Below, piece after piece: positions 22,041-34,775 of a DNA stretch of 64,000 nt (the stretch's first letter is position 1; each line of letters begins with the position of its first letter). The position numbers and the translations under genes are program-made. Source of the DNA: Haematobia irritans (lineage: Eukaryota; Arthropoda; Insecta; Diptera; Muscidae). The stretch covers positions 35,852,671 to 35,916,670 of the forward strand of contig NC_134399.1 in the NCBI RefSeq assembly GCF_050003625.1, read 5' to 3'. The notes under the pieces are model-generated. The model worked only from the letters and a program-made list of their open reading frames with translations, was not told the origin of the DNA and did not search any database.

Positions 22041-23130
22041 AGTTTCAGGCTCACTTAGACTATTCAGTCCATTGTGATACTACATTTAACTAAAAGTACC
22101 TATTACATATGGGCACTTATAGTTTTAACCACTGAACCTTCTCTATTATTTTCTTATGTTGAACCAACCAGATTGTTCCAAAAACATTAACAGACTGCTT
22201 AAGTTAACGTCTTCCAGGTCCGCCAGTAATCTAAAGCTATATGCTCCTAAAATTTGATTACGCCTTACACAAAATGCAGGACACTCACACAAGAGGTGTT
22301 TAATTGATTCCTTTTCCTCCGCATTATGACAGCTCATACAATAGTCATTATACTTCGCACCAATAGTTTTTGCAAATTCGCCTATCAGGCAGCGACCCGT
22401 TATAGCAGATATCAGAAGTGATATCTGACGTCTTGAGAACATTAGCATATCTAGTGTGCGGTTCAAGTTTAAATGGGGCCATATTTGCTTGGTGTCGTTA
22501 CAACCCTTGCAATTCTCCCATCGAACATTTGCCATCATGACGGTCTTCTCACGCAGTAAGAGCTTGCAGGTTGCCAGAAACATACCAACAGATTCTAGTT
22601 CCCCTGGAATATGTAAGGTAGTCCCTAGCATTGCCAACTCATCCGCTTCGCAGTTCCCCGGTATGTTCCTATGGCCAGGCATCCACATTAGGTGAATATT
22701 GTACTGCTCACCCATCTCGTTGAAGATTTGCGGCAGTCGATGGCCGTTTTCGAGTAAAGGAACACAGAGTCCAAGGATTTTATTGCAGGTTGACTGTCTG
22801 AGTATATATTAATGCCAACAATTTTTGGAACATTACTTCTCAGCCAATTCGCCACCTCTTTTATTGCTAATATTTCAGCCTGAAAAACACTACAGTGATC
22901 AGGTAATCTTTTCGCTATTCGAAGTTCCAGATCTTTAGAATATACTCCGAAACCCACTTGTCCATCCAATTTGGAACCATCAGTGTAGAAATCTATACAT
23001 CTTTTATTCCCCGAGGTCTGTGTACACCACGCCTCACTGTTGGGAATTAAAGTTTCAAACTTTGTGTTGAAAAGTGGTTTCGCCAGAGTGTAATCCACTA
23101 CGTTAGGCACATCTGGCATTAACATATTTT
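22041..23130 (-). pseudogene. Decayed LINE 3' end: RNase H and C-terminal zinc knuckle
   Basis: Two overlapping minus-strand frames (23125-22688 and 22715-22146) make one broken protein with a single-base frameshift near 22735. The first holds RNase H motifs FYTDGSK (catalytic D), FQAEILAI (E) and IYSDSQ (D). The second continues with MPGHRNIPGNCEADELA (last D) and ends in a CMSCHNAEEKESIKHLLCEC zinc knuckle typical of the C-termini of many I/LOA/R1-like elements. Reverse transcriptase and endonuclease are missing, so the copy is 5'-truncated. Its 3' end (about 22083-22041) equals the tail of the SINE family here, which suggests this LINE lineage mobilised the SINE. Confidence 0.85.
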
Positions 23131-23920
23131 GTCTCCAATGAATTTAATTATTTTGGTAAAGAATTTCTTTGAAGAACAACAAAACAAAATCGTTTCAGAG
23201 AAATAAATTTTTATTATATGTACATAGAGGATCCATTTCGCTCCCCAAAAAAGGCCAGTTCCAAAGACTAAATGTTTGAACTTAAATATGAATAAATGTT
23301 TGGAAATTGGGGAAATGAAAACGAAATAAAATAAAGGCGGTCTTATTTTCCTCCTTTATTTGTAATCTTCGTAATTGTCACTTCGTAATTTGACACTGAC
23401 AGATCATGTATTTAATGTTTATTTCTCTATGAAAAAAAAAACTTCAGAGAGAAATAAACGTAAGCACAAGGTGTATAATACGGCCCGTAAATTATTTCGT
23501 TATTGAAATCATAAATGAAGCTGTCTGAAAATTTCATAGAGAAGAAAACACTTATTGGGCTGTAGTTATAGCAATAACATGTAAAAAGATCTTTAAAAAA
23601 AAATCTTTCAAACTATAAAGATGAGATTAAAGAATGCTAAGAAGCACCAGTAAATAGGAGCTACAGTTCAGCATGCTAGATGAAATGTAATTTTGGAAAA
23701 TTTTGAGGTGAAAATAGAATATCTGGGACAATTACGCCTCGTACCACTTCCTCTTTTATTTATATGATATATTTGGTGAAGCTAGGGGATACTCATCGGA
23801 CAAATCAAGGCCCAATAACCTTAGTACTAACTTTGGGAGAACGAATTTTGTTTAAAATTTAGGAAATATTTTTAAATATTATGAATGCCTTGGTACTTAG
23901 CATCTTTTATTATCGTTATT
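23131..23920. other. Gene-free stretch
   Basis: AT-rich, without a credible open frame or a repeat I can tie to another copy in this window. Confidence 0.5.
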
Positions 23921-23928
23921 GTGTAAAT

Positions 23929-24547
23929 TAGAGGTCTGCATCGAATAACTTTTCACTAAATGTATGCAATTCGCTGTCGAATATAGTACATACACTGTCT
24001 TTCTCTCAGAGCGCAAGTAGTGAAGTGAAGAGAATACAATAAAAATGCAAGTACTTGAGAAAAATTACAACATGGATTCTCTTCACTTCACGTGGTACCA
24101 CAAGTATTTCTCAGTTATGTGCGAAGCAAAACTTTCCATTATTATTAATCATAGATATGTATGTATGTCATATATTTCATATATTTATGTATGTCACACA
24201 CTTACCTTAACGTTTGCCGTTCTTTATATCAATCCGAAAACATATATTATGGAGAGTAACTGTTTTCTTGTATTTCTGGAACTGCACGTGGTACATGGAG
24301 TACTCTATGAAGTTTTGTTCTCGCAACATACTCGACGTGATCACTCTGAGTACACTTCAGTAAGAGAGAAAGAGGAATATGTGTTTGTTGGTAGTGAAGA
24401 CATCAGAGTAGCAACAAGAAGTTACTCGTGGCTTTTGGTGTTCATCAAAATGTGTACCAATTGTTTTGCGACTCTCTAAAATAGATGTACTCATGTAGCA
24501 AGTACACGTGTACTCTTCATTTACAAATGGAATTGTGCAGACCTCTA
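23929..24547. mobile_element. hAT-type non-autonomous element, 619 bp, 8-bp TSD
   Basis: It has perfect 12-bp terminal inverted repeats TAGAGGTCTGCA...TGCAGACCTCTA flanked by an exact 8-bp duplication GTGTAAAT (23921-23928 and 24548-24555). An 8-bp duplication with this type of end is the hAT signature. Subterminal GTACTTGAG/CAAGTACAC repeats are present. The 144-aa frame at 24045-24479 resembles no transposase. Confidence 0.9.
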
Positions 24548-24555
24548 GTGTAAAT

Positions 24556-25340
24556 TACAAAACTATTAAACATTTGCGTCATTTAAATATTGTATTGTGT
24601 TGTAGAAGGTGCCTTCTAGAATAATCCAAAACACGGGTTTTTTGATTGTTAGTATTTCTCAGTTAAAATAAACTATTTTCCAAAACAGGTGCGCTGTTTC
24701 TTGAAGCCGGCTTGACCGGTTATTTGAGACATCAACAAATGAAATTTTTTTCCCATTTCTTTACCAGTAAATATGGTACTTCACTTTTTTTGTAGACGAA
24801 GAAGGGACCTCTTCTTCGCATCTATTTTATTAACGCAACTGAGCCAAAAATATTATATATTTTCAGAGAGCATAGAAGGACTTCCTTGATTTCTGGATCT
24901 AGGTGATTTTGGCTTAGACAGATTCGTTCCTGTATTGAAATTATCTCAAACATTTCTGCAAGAATTGTATTTTTTAATTAAGAAAACTGAACTGGAAACT
25001 GATTTACCAAAATTTTTCATGAAACCACCTGAAGCGTTTCTCTTGATTTTTTTTAATAAATAAAGTTCCTGAGATCGTATTCACTTGAACTTTACTTTTG
25101 TACCAGTGGTAAAATATAACAGCTGATTTGTTTTCATATTTGCTTGGGAAACGAACAACGGACCTAAAAACTGTCTTCTTTTCTTTTTAAAATCCACATA
25201 TTTTAATTAAGTGGTTCACGACATTTTAATACACAATGGATGTTGCAACTTCCCCTTTACCACACCGCCCCCTCCCCACATAAACATTTGGTCCTTCGAA
25301 CCGGAAATTTTGTTTATACAAAACTAATTTCTTCCCCACA
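24556..25340. other. Gene-free stretch
   Basis: AT-rich, no credible gene. Nothing in it was matched to other parts of the window. Confidence 0.45.
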
Positions 25341-25408
25341 ATAGATAAAAGGTTAAAGTTGCAGTCCGATTAAGTTTCAGGCTCACTTAGACTATTCAGT
25401 CCATTGTG
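25341..25408 (-). mobile_element. SINE/LINE 3' tail fragment
   Basis: On the minus strand it reads CACAATGGACTGAATAGTCT, AAGTGAGCCTGAAACT and then a diverged ATCGGACTGCAACTTTAACC. This matches the shared 3' tail of the SINEs (8077-8411) and the LINE relic (22041-23130). No head is present. Confidence 0.65.
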
Positions 25409-25493
25409 TGGTAAAATACTCAGTTGAGTGTTTTACCTTACGATCCAATTTTGAATAGACTTTTTTAATTTAATCAAATTAATTTTTTCATAG

Positions 25494-25665
25494 AAATGTC
25501 TTCAATCACGGAAAAGTCAATTAAAAAATTAATTGATACTATTAAGTTTTGTGATTGATTTTTGTTTCAATTAAGAAAATTGTTGAATCAATTAAATTAT
25601 TTATTAAATATTTTTTTTAACTCAATTAATTGGAAAAATGTTCCTGATTTTTTTTTTTCTGTGTA
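25494..25665. repeat. TTCAATCAC...AATTGA repeat, copy 1
   Basis: Internally palindromic TCAATTAA/TTAATTGA segments with a TTTTTTTCTGTGTA right end. The same family is at 46239-46480 and 52545-52818, with a looser relative at 37900-38280. Confidence 0.6.
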
Positions 25666-25934
25666 CTGGTTCATTTAATCTAGATAAGTTTGGTTTCGTT
25701 TATATTTATATAATTAATACCAGCCCTAAAGGCCGGTATTAAGTTTTTATTCTATTTTAATTGTTCACACTGCCCAGTTGAAACCCACGGTTATAAATAC
25801 TTATTAGGTTTTTATTATCGCGCTAAAATGTGTGTTTTTTTTTCTGTGAAGAGAAGTCTCTTTAATAATTTATTTTAAAGAAACCCATGCTTTTCATGTG
25901 TTGCTTTAGATGATTCCCCTTCAAGTTATAATAA

Positions 25935-26881
25935 CCCAGCAAAAACTAGGTAACCACATCTCATTACAATTGACATTACCAGGAGTAAAGCTGTCATTAC
26001 ACGTTGCATTACATTGCGGCGAGTTATAATGACTAACTTGTAATGACAAAAATAAATACTTCTCGGTAATTTTCGAATTGTTATTCTCAAATTTTTAGGC
26101 AGTTGTAGTTAATAAAATTATTCACATAATCGAGCACTTACATAAAAAATCAAAAAGAATATGTAATGTAAAGGCAATTCTGAAAATTTTTCCGTTAAGA
26201 ATTTTTTATCACAAATATTTCATAATAATTGTGTTTAATGACATTATCACATTATGTTTTAAATAAATGCTTTCTTATATCTCATTGACATTACGCTTCC
26301 AAAATGCGCTTAAACTAAATTTCAAATGCCATTTGCCTTATAAAAAAGAGACTTAAAATCCACTTTTGGTAGATTTCGATCCTTATGTGAATTGGTTATT
26401 GGATATATTATAACGTAATTCACGAATCCAACTCCCTTAAACAACCTACATTTATTTCTATTTAAAGTGTGAAATTAATTTGATTGTAATCTTATTTAGA
26501 TTATTTATTAGATTTTTTGTTTATTTATACAATATTCTATTTCTATTCAAGTAGTTCTCCTATTACAGCACCACTCGCCATATTTTGATCCATTGTAATC
26601 GGCGATAGAAATCAATATTTTCGAGATTTGGTTGCCTGAGACAATAAGTGGCTATTTTGCAAGCTTTGGTGTATCTACGAATAAGTCATTACATATTAGG
26701 TGATTATATGCTTTAAATGCACTACTTATTTTATGGCCGAAAGTATGCCTGGGGAGAAGTACTTTCCTCCTAGGACATGCGTATGTAAATGTAATCCGAA
26801 GCGATGCCAATTAATAAGTGGTTATTAATTTTTAAATATGCTTACCTACAAGATTACCGGGTAATGAGAGTTTTTGCTGGG
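25935..26881. mobile_element. Non-autonomous element with CCCAGCAAAAACT inverted ends, 947 bp
   Basis: The left end CCCAGCAAAAACTAGG and the right end AGTTTTTGCTGGG are inverted. Subterminal CATTAC/GTAATG motifs cluster near both ends (CTCATTAC left, GTAATGAG right). No transposase frame is present. The flanking duplication is unclear. Confidence 0.65.
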
Positions 26882-27079
26882 AAGGTTTACCAGATTTATT
26901 TTCAATTTAGGAAAAAAAATTAAAAGAAAAAAATTAATTTTAGCTTTTGGCTAATCTTTACTTAATTGAGTTCGCTTAAGTGGGAAAGTACGAGAAAATA
27001 CCTAATATTATGATATAGAAAATTTAATATTTTATAACAGCTAACTAGCAAAGAATTTAAGAATTTTCTTAGAGCTCGA

Positions 27080-27440
27080 ACTGAATCGACACCCTGTCAT
27101 ACTGCATCGACACCCTGTCGATATTAATTTCATGTCTTTAAACATTATAAAGCTAAAACATAGTTTTAGGCGTTAATCTCAACACGTATTTTCGAAGTAA
27201 AGCATAATTTTAGGAGTGACGTAAAACTAAAAGACTAAATTTTCCAACACACCCTGTTAGTCTATATGAACGCCCTGTCGTTAAACTCCACAACTATAAA
27301 GCCTAGTTCTAGGCGAGAATTTAAAATCGAATACTATAACGCCCTGTAATTGTAATGTTGTAAGAACATTATGTATTTAAAAGCTATAAAATTAAAGCAT
27401 ATTTTTGGGCATTTGCAAATACTCAAGACAATATTGACAA
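27080..27440. repeat. Diverged tandem array with CACCCTGT landmarks
   Basis: ACACCCTGT, ACGCCCTGT and related strings recur at about 27090, 27109, 27250, 27268 and 27341, each trailed by TATAAAGC-TA-AACATAGTTTTAGGCG-like blocks. The unit is about 115-120 bp and well diverged. Flanking stretches 26882-27080 and 27440-27990 hold no recognised feature. Confidence 0.5.
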
Positions 27441-27989
27441 ATCTTCTAACTTACACCGACTATAGGAAAATTAAAAGCAAAATTTGCGTTAAATTTCAGA
27501 ATGATTAGAGTGATTATAACGGATGAACTTTACTAGATCGTCTTACAAATTCCCTCTGATTGATAATTCGATTCGTGGAGGGTATACAAATGTATGCCAC
27601 AATAATTTTATTATTAGGTAAGAATTTATTTCCAGTTTATTTGGTATATTTATAATATTTTGGCAAAATTATTTATTGTCCCAAAATTAATATTATTTGC
27701 CTGTTTTCTATATAGGGCATAGTACACGCAACTTCAATTCAGTCCAATGGTAATAATAGTTTAATATAATCTTTTGTATGTGACGATTTTACTGCCTAAC
27801 TTATACTGCCGTATATTAAAGTAATATCTAAATTATGATACTTAAACTTCCCACAACTCAGATCTATATCCAAATCCTAAAAATGTTTTATGTTCCTCCT
27901 CTATGTGAAATCTTACAAAAATCTTTATGAATAATTGTCCTACTATATGATCTATAACTATGAACATTGCAAATTTACTGCCATCAATC

Positions 27990-28880
27990 AAGTGAGAAAA
28001 CGTTAGATTTAAGGAAGATGTTTGTATCTAAAAATTAATTTCTATTAAATATAATTATTATTTATAATAAAATTTTAAAAAATTATTGGAAATTTCCATT
28101 TTCTGTAAAAGATTTTAATAAAATTTAAATTCTATTTATTTAATTGTTATTTTTCTTTCCTACGCCATTTTAATTAACTCTACTCAAAAGATGAATAACT
28201 CTCTATAAGGATATTAGAATTCAAGTCATATTCTATTTAAATTGTATTTAATCTTTTCTCTCTACTATGCTCCTTTATTTATTCCATTCAGTATTCAATC
28301 TGCCCCATAAGGATATTCAGATTCATTTCATAGCATAGTATTATTTTCGTTGAGTGTATCATATAACTATAATTTACTTATTTATATAGCATATATCTCA
28401 GAGGAAATAACTACATTTCTCGATTTCCTTTATCAATTATAAATGTTATTCAGTAATTACAATGTTATTCAGTAATTAAATGTTATTCAGTAATTACAAT
28501 GAAATCAATTACAATGAAAGTGTAAAAGTAGATATTTGTATCTAACAAATTATTTCTATTAAGTAATTTTTATTATTATGAAAATTTCAATATTTATTGA
28601 CAATTTCAATATTCTGTAAAAGGCATTCCATTAATGTTTGAATACTTTAATTCGTCTCAGAGGTTGAATATATACCTATAAGACCATACACTTTTTTTCT
28701 TTTCACAGCATAGTATTATTTTTCTTTGAGTGTAGTTTGCACACATAAATTTATCTGAATTATTTATAAAGCATATATTTCAGAGGAAGTAATTATAATT
28801 CTCAATTTTCCATATCAATTACAAATATCATTCAGTAATTGCAATGATTTTAAGTTATTTTCAAGGAATAATTAAGTATA
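27990..28880. repeat. Diverged direct duplication, about 520-bp offset
   Basis: GTTTGTATCTAAAAATTAATTTCTATTAA near 28020 recurs as ATTTGTATCTAACAAATTATTTCTATTAA near 28533, each followed by a TTCTGTAAAAG block. The ATATNTCAGAGGAA-TAA segments at 28386 and 28770 also pair. Short CAGTAATTACAATG repeats lie at 28451-28505. No gene is seen. Confidence 0.5.
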
Positions 28881-29965
28881 ATTTTTTTTTTCAAAAATTA
28901 TTCCTATATCAATTTGTTATGCAGTTTTGAAATAAAGATATTAAATATTTTCCTCCAAAGCATTGACTCACAGATTCATAAACGAAAAATTATTCATATA
29001 TCACAAATATATCGAAAATGCTCTTAATTTTCATTCAATACATCAATGACAAAAACAAAAAAAAAACAGAATTAAATAAAGCAAGAGTCTGATATAAAAA
29101 ATGCCTTTAAAGTGTTTTATGGTACGGAAAATGTAGCAAAGTAACATACGTAGAAGAAAAATAACAAAAAAAATAATAACAATAAATAAAGAAATAAAAA
29201 TATTACACAATAACATAGATACATATATGTACACTCACACAAACAAGATAGAAAATTAAAAACAACAGAACTTAAAATAAAATAGTAATTTTAAGTTTTG
29301 CAAGGCAAAAACGAAAAAAAAAAACGATTACCATATACGAGAGGATATTTACTATAACAATTAAAAATATGTACTGCAAAAAAAAGTAATGCATAACGAA
29401 TAAAATACAGCACACTTGCATTTAATAGTTAAGTACTATTTTTAAAAACATACATTTAGAATATTTCTCAACAACCGAAACAGCAATATTTTAAGAAATG
29501 GAGAATCGACCCAAGGGACATTTAAGGAGAGTAACCCATATTTTTGCACCTGGAAAATGCATGAAAATCCAAAAATAAAATATGTATTATAAAAACCAAA
29601 TGTTTCGACTATTCATTATAGTACTCCTACCGACATGACATCATCGAATTATAACTCACTACTCCAAAATGAAAAATAATATTTATTTGTTTCAATATAA
29701 TTATTATAAATACTATTTGAATCATATACAAGTTCAAAAAATATTAAAATTAAAAAAAAATATTAATATGAAGAAGATTTTTTAATACGCTATTTAGTAA
29801 CTTCTAAATGATTTTTATAATGCCCACATCTGGTACAAATTCTATAGCATTCACATTCTAATTTTTGCTCTATGTTATTTATTGTTTAAAGTTTTTGCTG
29901 GTAGGTTTGAAGTAAGTAGTCTTGTGAAATTGAGGTATTCTTATGGACAGTCTGGACTATCCACA
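28881..29965. other. Gene-free, very AT-rich stretch
   Basis: It contains many AATAAA-like strings and resembles fly 3' UTR DNA, but no neighbouring coding exon supports that. No credible open frame. Confidence 0.4.
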
Positions 29966-29976
29966 ATATCATTGCG

Positions 29977-30859
29977 CTGGCGAACTATCGGCATTCGATA
30001 TCGAGAACTTTTGATCGAAATCTAAATTTTTCAGATCACGGGAGTCGATATCGAGTTTTTTGATCGACAATTTTTTCGATTGGTAAATTGCAATCGTAAA
30101 ACATGTTTCACTTGTTTTTTACATTGTTTTCGCCATATGGGAATAGTAAATATATTAGTTTTAGTTCGAATTGTTGCTAATTTGTAGTAAATTTACATAT
30201 AATGAACATATTTTGAATATGTAGGACTAATGCAACTCCAATAAAAGTTAAACAAAAATTGGTCATAGCTTGGCAAAGAACCATATATAAAGTGCACATG
30301 CTAGATCGATATCCAAGAGATTGTGATTAACCAATTACCGTACCATTCCGTGACAACATAACGGTAGAATTGACGTTGACATGCCACCAAAAATTATTTT
30401 CCATTTGAACGCCTCCTTCGTCAGCCGAAATCGTCTATTGAGCCTGCAAAAAGGTGTCTTTCTAACAGTGCACACCATTTCAAACCCATGTACTTACACC
30501 AATAACAATGTGCACTTTTATTCCTTATTTGTCGCCGAATTATTTTATATTCATCTCATCCTCCAATTAGGAAGAAATTGGGAGGAATGTAAAAAAGATA
30601 TGGGTCCATAAGATATAATGCAATACAATTTACTTTTTACTTTGAAATCTTAAAAAACATGTGTTTTTCTACATTCTATTTTGTGCCGCTAACTTAATTT
30701 TGTCATTTCATTTTGTTTTGCTTCGTTTTTTGCTGTTGGCAATGCTAGAGAAATTGCATCAAATTTCGATAGAATGCCGTGATCCAAACTTATAATTGTA
30801 TCGAAATTTTTTTCGATACGATTATGAATTCGATATCGAATGCCGTGATTAGCCCCCAG
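29977..30859. mobile_element. Non-autonomous element with GGCATTCGATATCGA inverted ends, 883 bp
   Basis: The left end CTGGCGAACTATCGGCATTC and the reversed right end CTGGGGGCTAATCACGGCATTC both lead into GATATCGA. Subterminal GATCGA/TCGAT motifs are dense. No transposase is present; the 76-aa frame at 30381 is not supported. The stretch 30860-31380 after it holds no gene. Confidence 0.65.
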
Positions 30860-31380
30860 GTTGAATTTTGATAGAGTTATATTTTCTCCATTCACAATAG
30901 CTATTTATTATGAATACTTTATTTCAATTTGCTCCACTATGAGAAAGTTTCCTTCACTTCAATCATTTTTTTCACTACGTTAATAAATTTAAATTAAAAA
31001 GAAAAAATTAAAATAATGAAGCATTTTATTGTACTAAATTCTAATTTCCCACAAAATAATTCAGATTTTCGTAACAAAAATGCATTCAACTTGTATTTCT
31101 TATGGCTCTAAAGGATTTCTTGCAATTTCAAATTCCCAGTTTTTCCTTCTTTCTTTTTGTAATACAAGTTAGTTAAGAATTTCTAAAATAACCTACACCT
31201 GCTGGGTTCACTTTTTTTATAATTGCAGAAGAAAACGATGAACAATTTTGAAAATGTAAAAAAAAAAATAAAATCAAAAAAAATTGTGTTGAAAATATTA
31301 ATTGTACTAAATTTTGTCTCAAAATTAATCTTTATGGACTTCTTGTATGGACTGGTTTTCTTTTAGTACTAGATAATCAA

Positions 31381-31950
31381 CCCAGCAAAAAAATTGGAAG
31401 TTCTTCTAAAGGCATAACTTTAAAAGTACTTCCAAAAATGTCCTCCCAAAGATGTTCTTTATTTTAACTGCAGAAAGTTCATTTGAGTAAGTTTTTTTAT
31501 AACTCGCTTTTTTCATATTTTTAATGGGAAATTTAAAATTTTATTGTTTCAAATAGGTTAAAAACAGATTAAGAATTAATAAAATATTGCAAATTATCTA
31601 AATTTTGCCGTAAAAATGCTAAATCCTTTCTAGAAAAATTGCGTATTTTTGAAAATATTTGATGTCAAATGTTCCAGACAAACGTTATAATGCATTAAAA
31701 ATCATTAAAAATTTTAAAAATTATTTATTCGTCAAAATATCACAAAATTTCTTAATTCAAATCCAAAACACTGGATTCGCATCACACCTTAAGAAGTGAT
31801 GCAAATTCAGTGCAACGGTTGTTGAAATGGTGGGCATCCGTCCTATGACAAGCCCATGTTAAATTCATCGCTTCTGCGCCAATTTTGCACCACTTCCGGA
31901 TTCAAAAAGAAAATTTTCATTACTTTTTTGGTGACGCTTTTTTTGCTGGG
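31381..31950. mobile_element. Non-autonomous element with CCCAGCAAAAAAA inverted ends, 570 bp
   Basis: The left end CCCAGCAAAAAAATTGG and the right end TTTTTTTGCTGGG are inverted. It contains GGCATCCGTCCTATGACAAG and CACCACTTCCGGATTC blocks that recur, reversed, at 37143-37580. This copy lacks the 250-bp insertion found there, so it shows the empty site. Confidence 0.7.
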
Positions 31951-32975
31951 AAGCAGTGCTGAACTAAAAGAAAACACAGTATCCGTTTATCGAGAACATT
32001 TACAAATTCCGCAATCCTGGCATCAGCTTTTTAAATTGCTACAATTTCCAATGAATAAATCGTTCAAATAGCAACAAATATTTTGTACTAGTACGTTTAG
32101 TTACGACATTTTAATTTCATCTTATTGGACATATTAGTCACAGTAAATAGCTATTGTAAATCGAAGATTATACTTAAATAAAACTTTGCAACACTGGCGA
32201 GATTTGCTCTGATAAGATGATCTGGATAGAGTACTAGTGCAACGGTGTTCTGAATAGATAATACAAATGTTGCATCCAGTACTAAAAGGTATTAAATAAT
32301 ATGTTTGTTAGTACTAAATGCAACATTCTTATGAGCTATTTTATGTTTTTAAAATGCAACATTCTTATGAGCTATCCAGAACATCGATACACTGGTGTTC
32401 TAACTGGTATTGCCAGATTGAATTTTGGTTAAGTGTCTTTCTTCAATTCACGACAATTGCTTATTGTGATTAATTTGTCTATTGAAAATATATCCAGATT
32501 TCGATAAATTGCGGATTTAACAGCTGTTTTTTGTTTGCAAACTGAAAAAGTAAAGATAGGGATTTTTTTTAGTTTACAATGTATATTATTATTTTAACAT
32601 AAAACCGTTGAGCTATTGGCTTCTTTGGATTTACGATCTACAAAGGAATATAATCACCTCAAACACGTTTCAAGAGCAGAGGAAGCAGAGACAAAGTATA
32701 TTTGTCAAATGTATATTTTGTAGTTTAGTCAACACATGGTTTTAAGCTGAGATCAAAACAGCAATAATGATTGAAGAAAAAACCGACAATAACAAACAAA
32801 ACATAATTATTTTTTCTCACTTCCTAAAGAAAATTTCGTATTTGGAATGGAAAAATTTATAGGTATCGTTAGTAAAATGTAAAAATGTTTAGGAAATTCT
32901 GAACTATTTTTTAGAAAAATCGAATTTAGTGTAAATTTTTGGCTTCATTGGCCTATTCACTAAAATTAAATAAAA

Positions 32976-33446
32976 TACTACACCCTCAAAAAAAATCTCA
33001 GGAGCGAACATATACCCCAAACACATTTTGCTTGAAGCATATATATTTTCAGGATTGGTCCAAACAAAATATTGTTTGTATTCTTCAAACATATTATGGT
33101 TCACCTTTAATGAAATTTTCTTTGTGTGGACATATTTTTAAGGCGCCAATTGGTTACTTCCATTATTTTACTTGCAGCATACTCTCTAGGTCTCTCTTTC
33201 TAAACAAATATATGTTTATAGGCTATTTACAAATTAATATATGTTTGCATCTAAACATATTATATTTGCTAACATTTTATGTCCCAAATATAATATGTTC
33301 TAACATATTAACATATATGTCCCAAACATGCTATGCTAGTTTATATGCTTGCACTTAAAAATATTGTGGTAAAAAATTTGAGTTCCAAACATATAATTTT
33401 TACGCCCAAACATATGAAAAACAGTATTTTTCGTCCGTGTAGGTGC
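32976..33446. mobile_element. MITE with [23 protein letters not shown] ends
   Basis: The left CTACACCCTCAAAAAAAAT and the reversed right CTACACGGACGAAAAATAC are imperfect inverted repeats. CCAAACATAT-type motifs recur through it. The 139-aa frame across it is not credible as a protein. The DNA at 31951-32975 is AT-rich and without a gene. Confidence 0.6.
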
Positions 33447-34770
33447 ACTCCGCGACTTACAAAATTTAGCTATTTAAGGATTTTATTTATTACTCATTTT
33501 CTACTTTCATATTGGGATTTTAATGTGTATTTGTAATGAGTATTTTTGTGAGTTTTTTTCCTTATAGTCATCCCATATTTTATAGCTGATTAAAACGAAA
33601 ATTTAAATTATTTATTGAGATTCCATTAAAAATATTTAACCTTTATGGTATGATTCAAATAGAATTTATATTCATTTCTTTCGAATAATGTAAAATTGTA
33701 AATATGTTAAATTCCATCACAAAATTAAATCAATTATAACCAACTATTTATACATACTTAAGAAACCAATAATTTCGTCCAATTATAAGTTTGTACAAAA
33801 ATAAAGAACCCCAGTCACCAAAATGTGCGTCAAATTCGGAAATAATCCTAATTATACTATAAACCAATTGCTATAAGTTTCTACTAATCCTAACCACTTC
33901 AATCATACTCCAAAATGACTTCTGTAAATAAAACGGAGTAGCGAAATAAAAACACACCTATTGTGTTCACATTCATAAAACAAGAGAAACCAAGAAACAT
34001 GTAGAATATTTCATACACAACAATACAAATTAATAAAATAAAAGTAAAGTAAATGAAAATAAAAAAAAATAAACACATTCTGCAACATGAATACATACAG
34101 TTGAGTTGAAACATTTATATTATTAAAATTGCATAATATTATAGTAGATGTTAAGAAAATCGAATTTAATTCAATAAATTTTAGTTAGCAAAATTTTTCC
34201 ATCATTATTTATAGAAGAACATAAAATAGAAAGATCGAACCTCTAAACAAGAATATGTGTTTTGGAATAAAAGGTGAATTCAATAAAAACACTGCACTTG
34301 ACTTCAATGAAAGAGAAATCATACATTATATAACTAAAATGAAACATAAACTTTGACTTTATAAACAGCAACATGCATTCGATATATACATACAAATATG
34401 AAATACAGTGATGTCATAATATTTATTATATAACAAAAAAGAAAATCTTTTCCGATAACCATTGGTTAAAATTTTATTTTTTTTTTATAAAGAAAATTTT
34501 AATTTTTTTATTATGTACAATTGGTGCTTTTACAAAATACAAATTTATAAAATGAAATTATGAATATTAAGTTAAAGACAGTTGATTACTATAAATAAAT
34601 AACAACAACAAATAATATATTTTACCAATGCTATTTTGAAAAAGTAGATTTATTATTATTACCCGTAATTTTTAATGTTCATTCGTAATAAAGGGATATT
34701 CATTTACCTGAAAATACCCAAATTTGAGGTCTAGGGAAAATTTACTTAAGATCGTAAAAATATGAATATT
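33447..34770. other. Gene-free, AT-rich stretch
   Basis: No credible coding or repeat signal was matched. It resembles the AT-rich 3' UTR-like DNA at 28881-29965 and 39000-40070. Confidence 0.4.
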
Positions 34771-34775
34771 TATTC

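Noticed and set aside
24045..24479. A 144-codon protein gene
   Set aside because: It lies wholly within a 619-bp hAT MITE and shows no domain.
32939..33358. A 139-codon protein gene
   Set aside because: It runs through a MITE with CCAAACATAT repeats; composition is that of AT-rich non-coding DNA.
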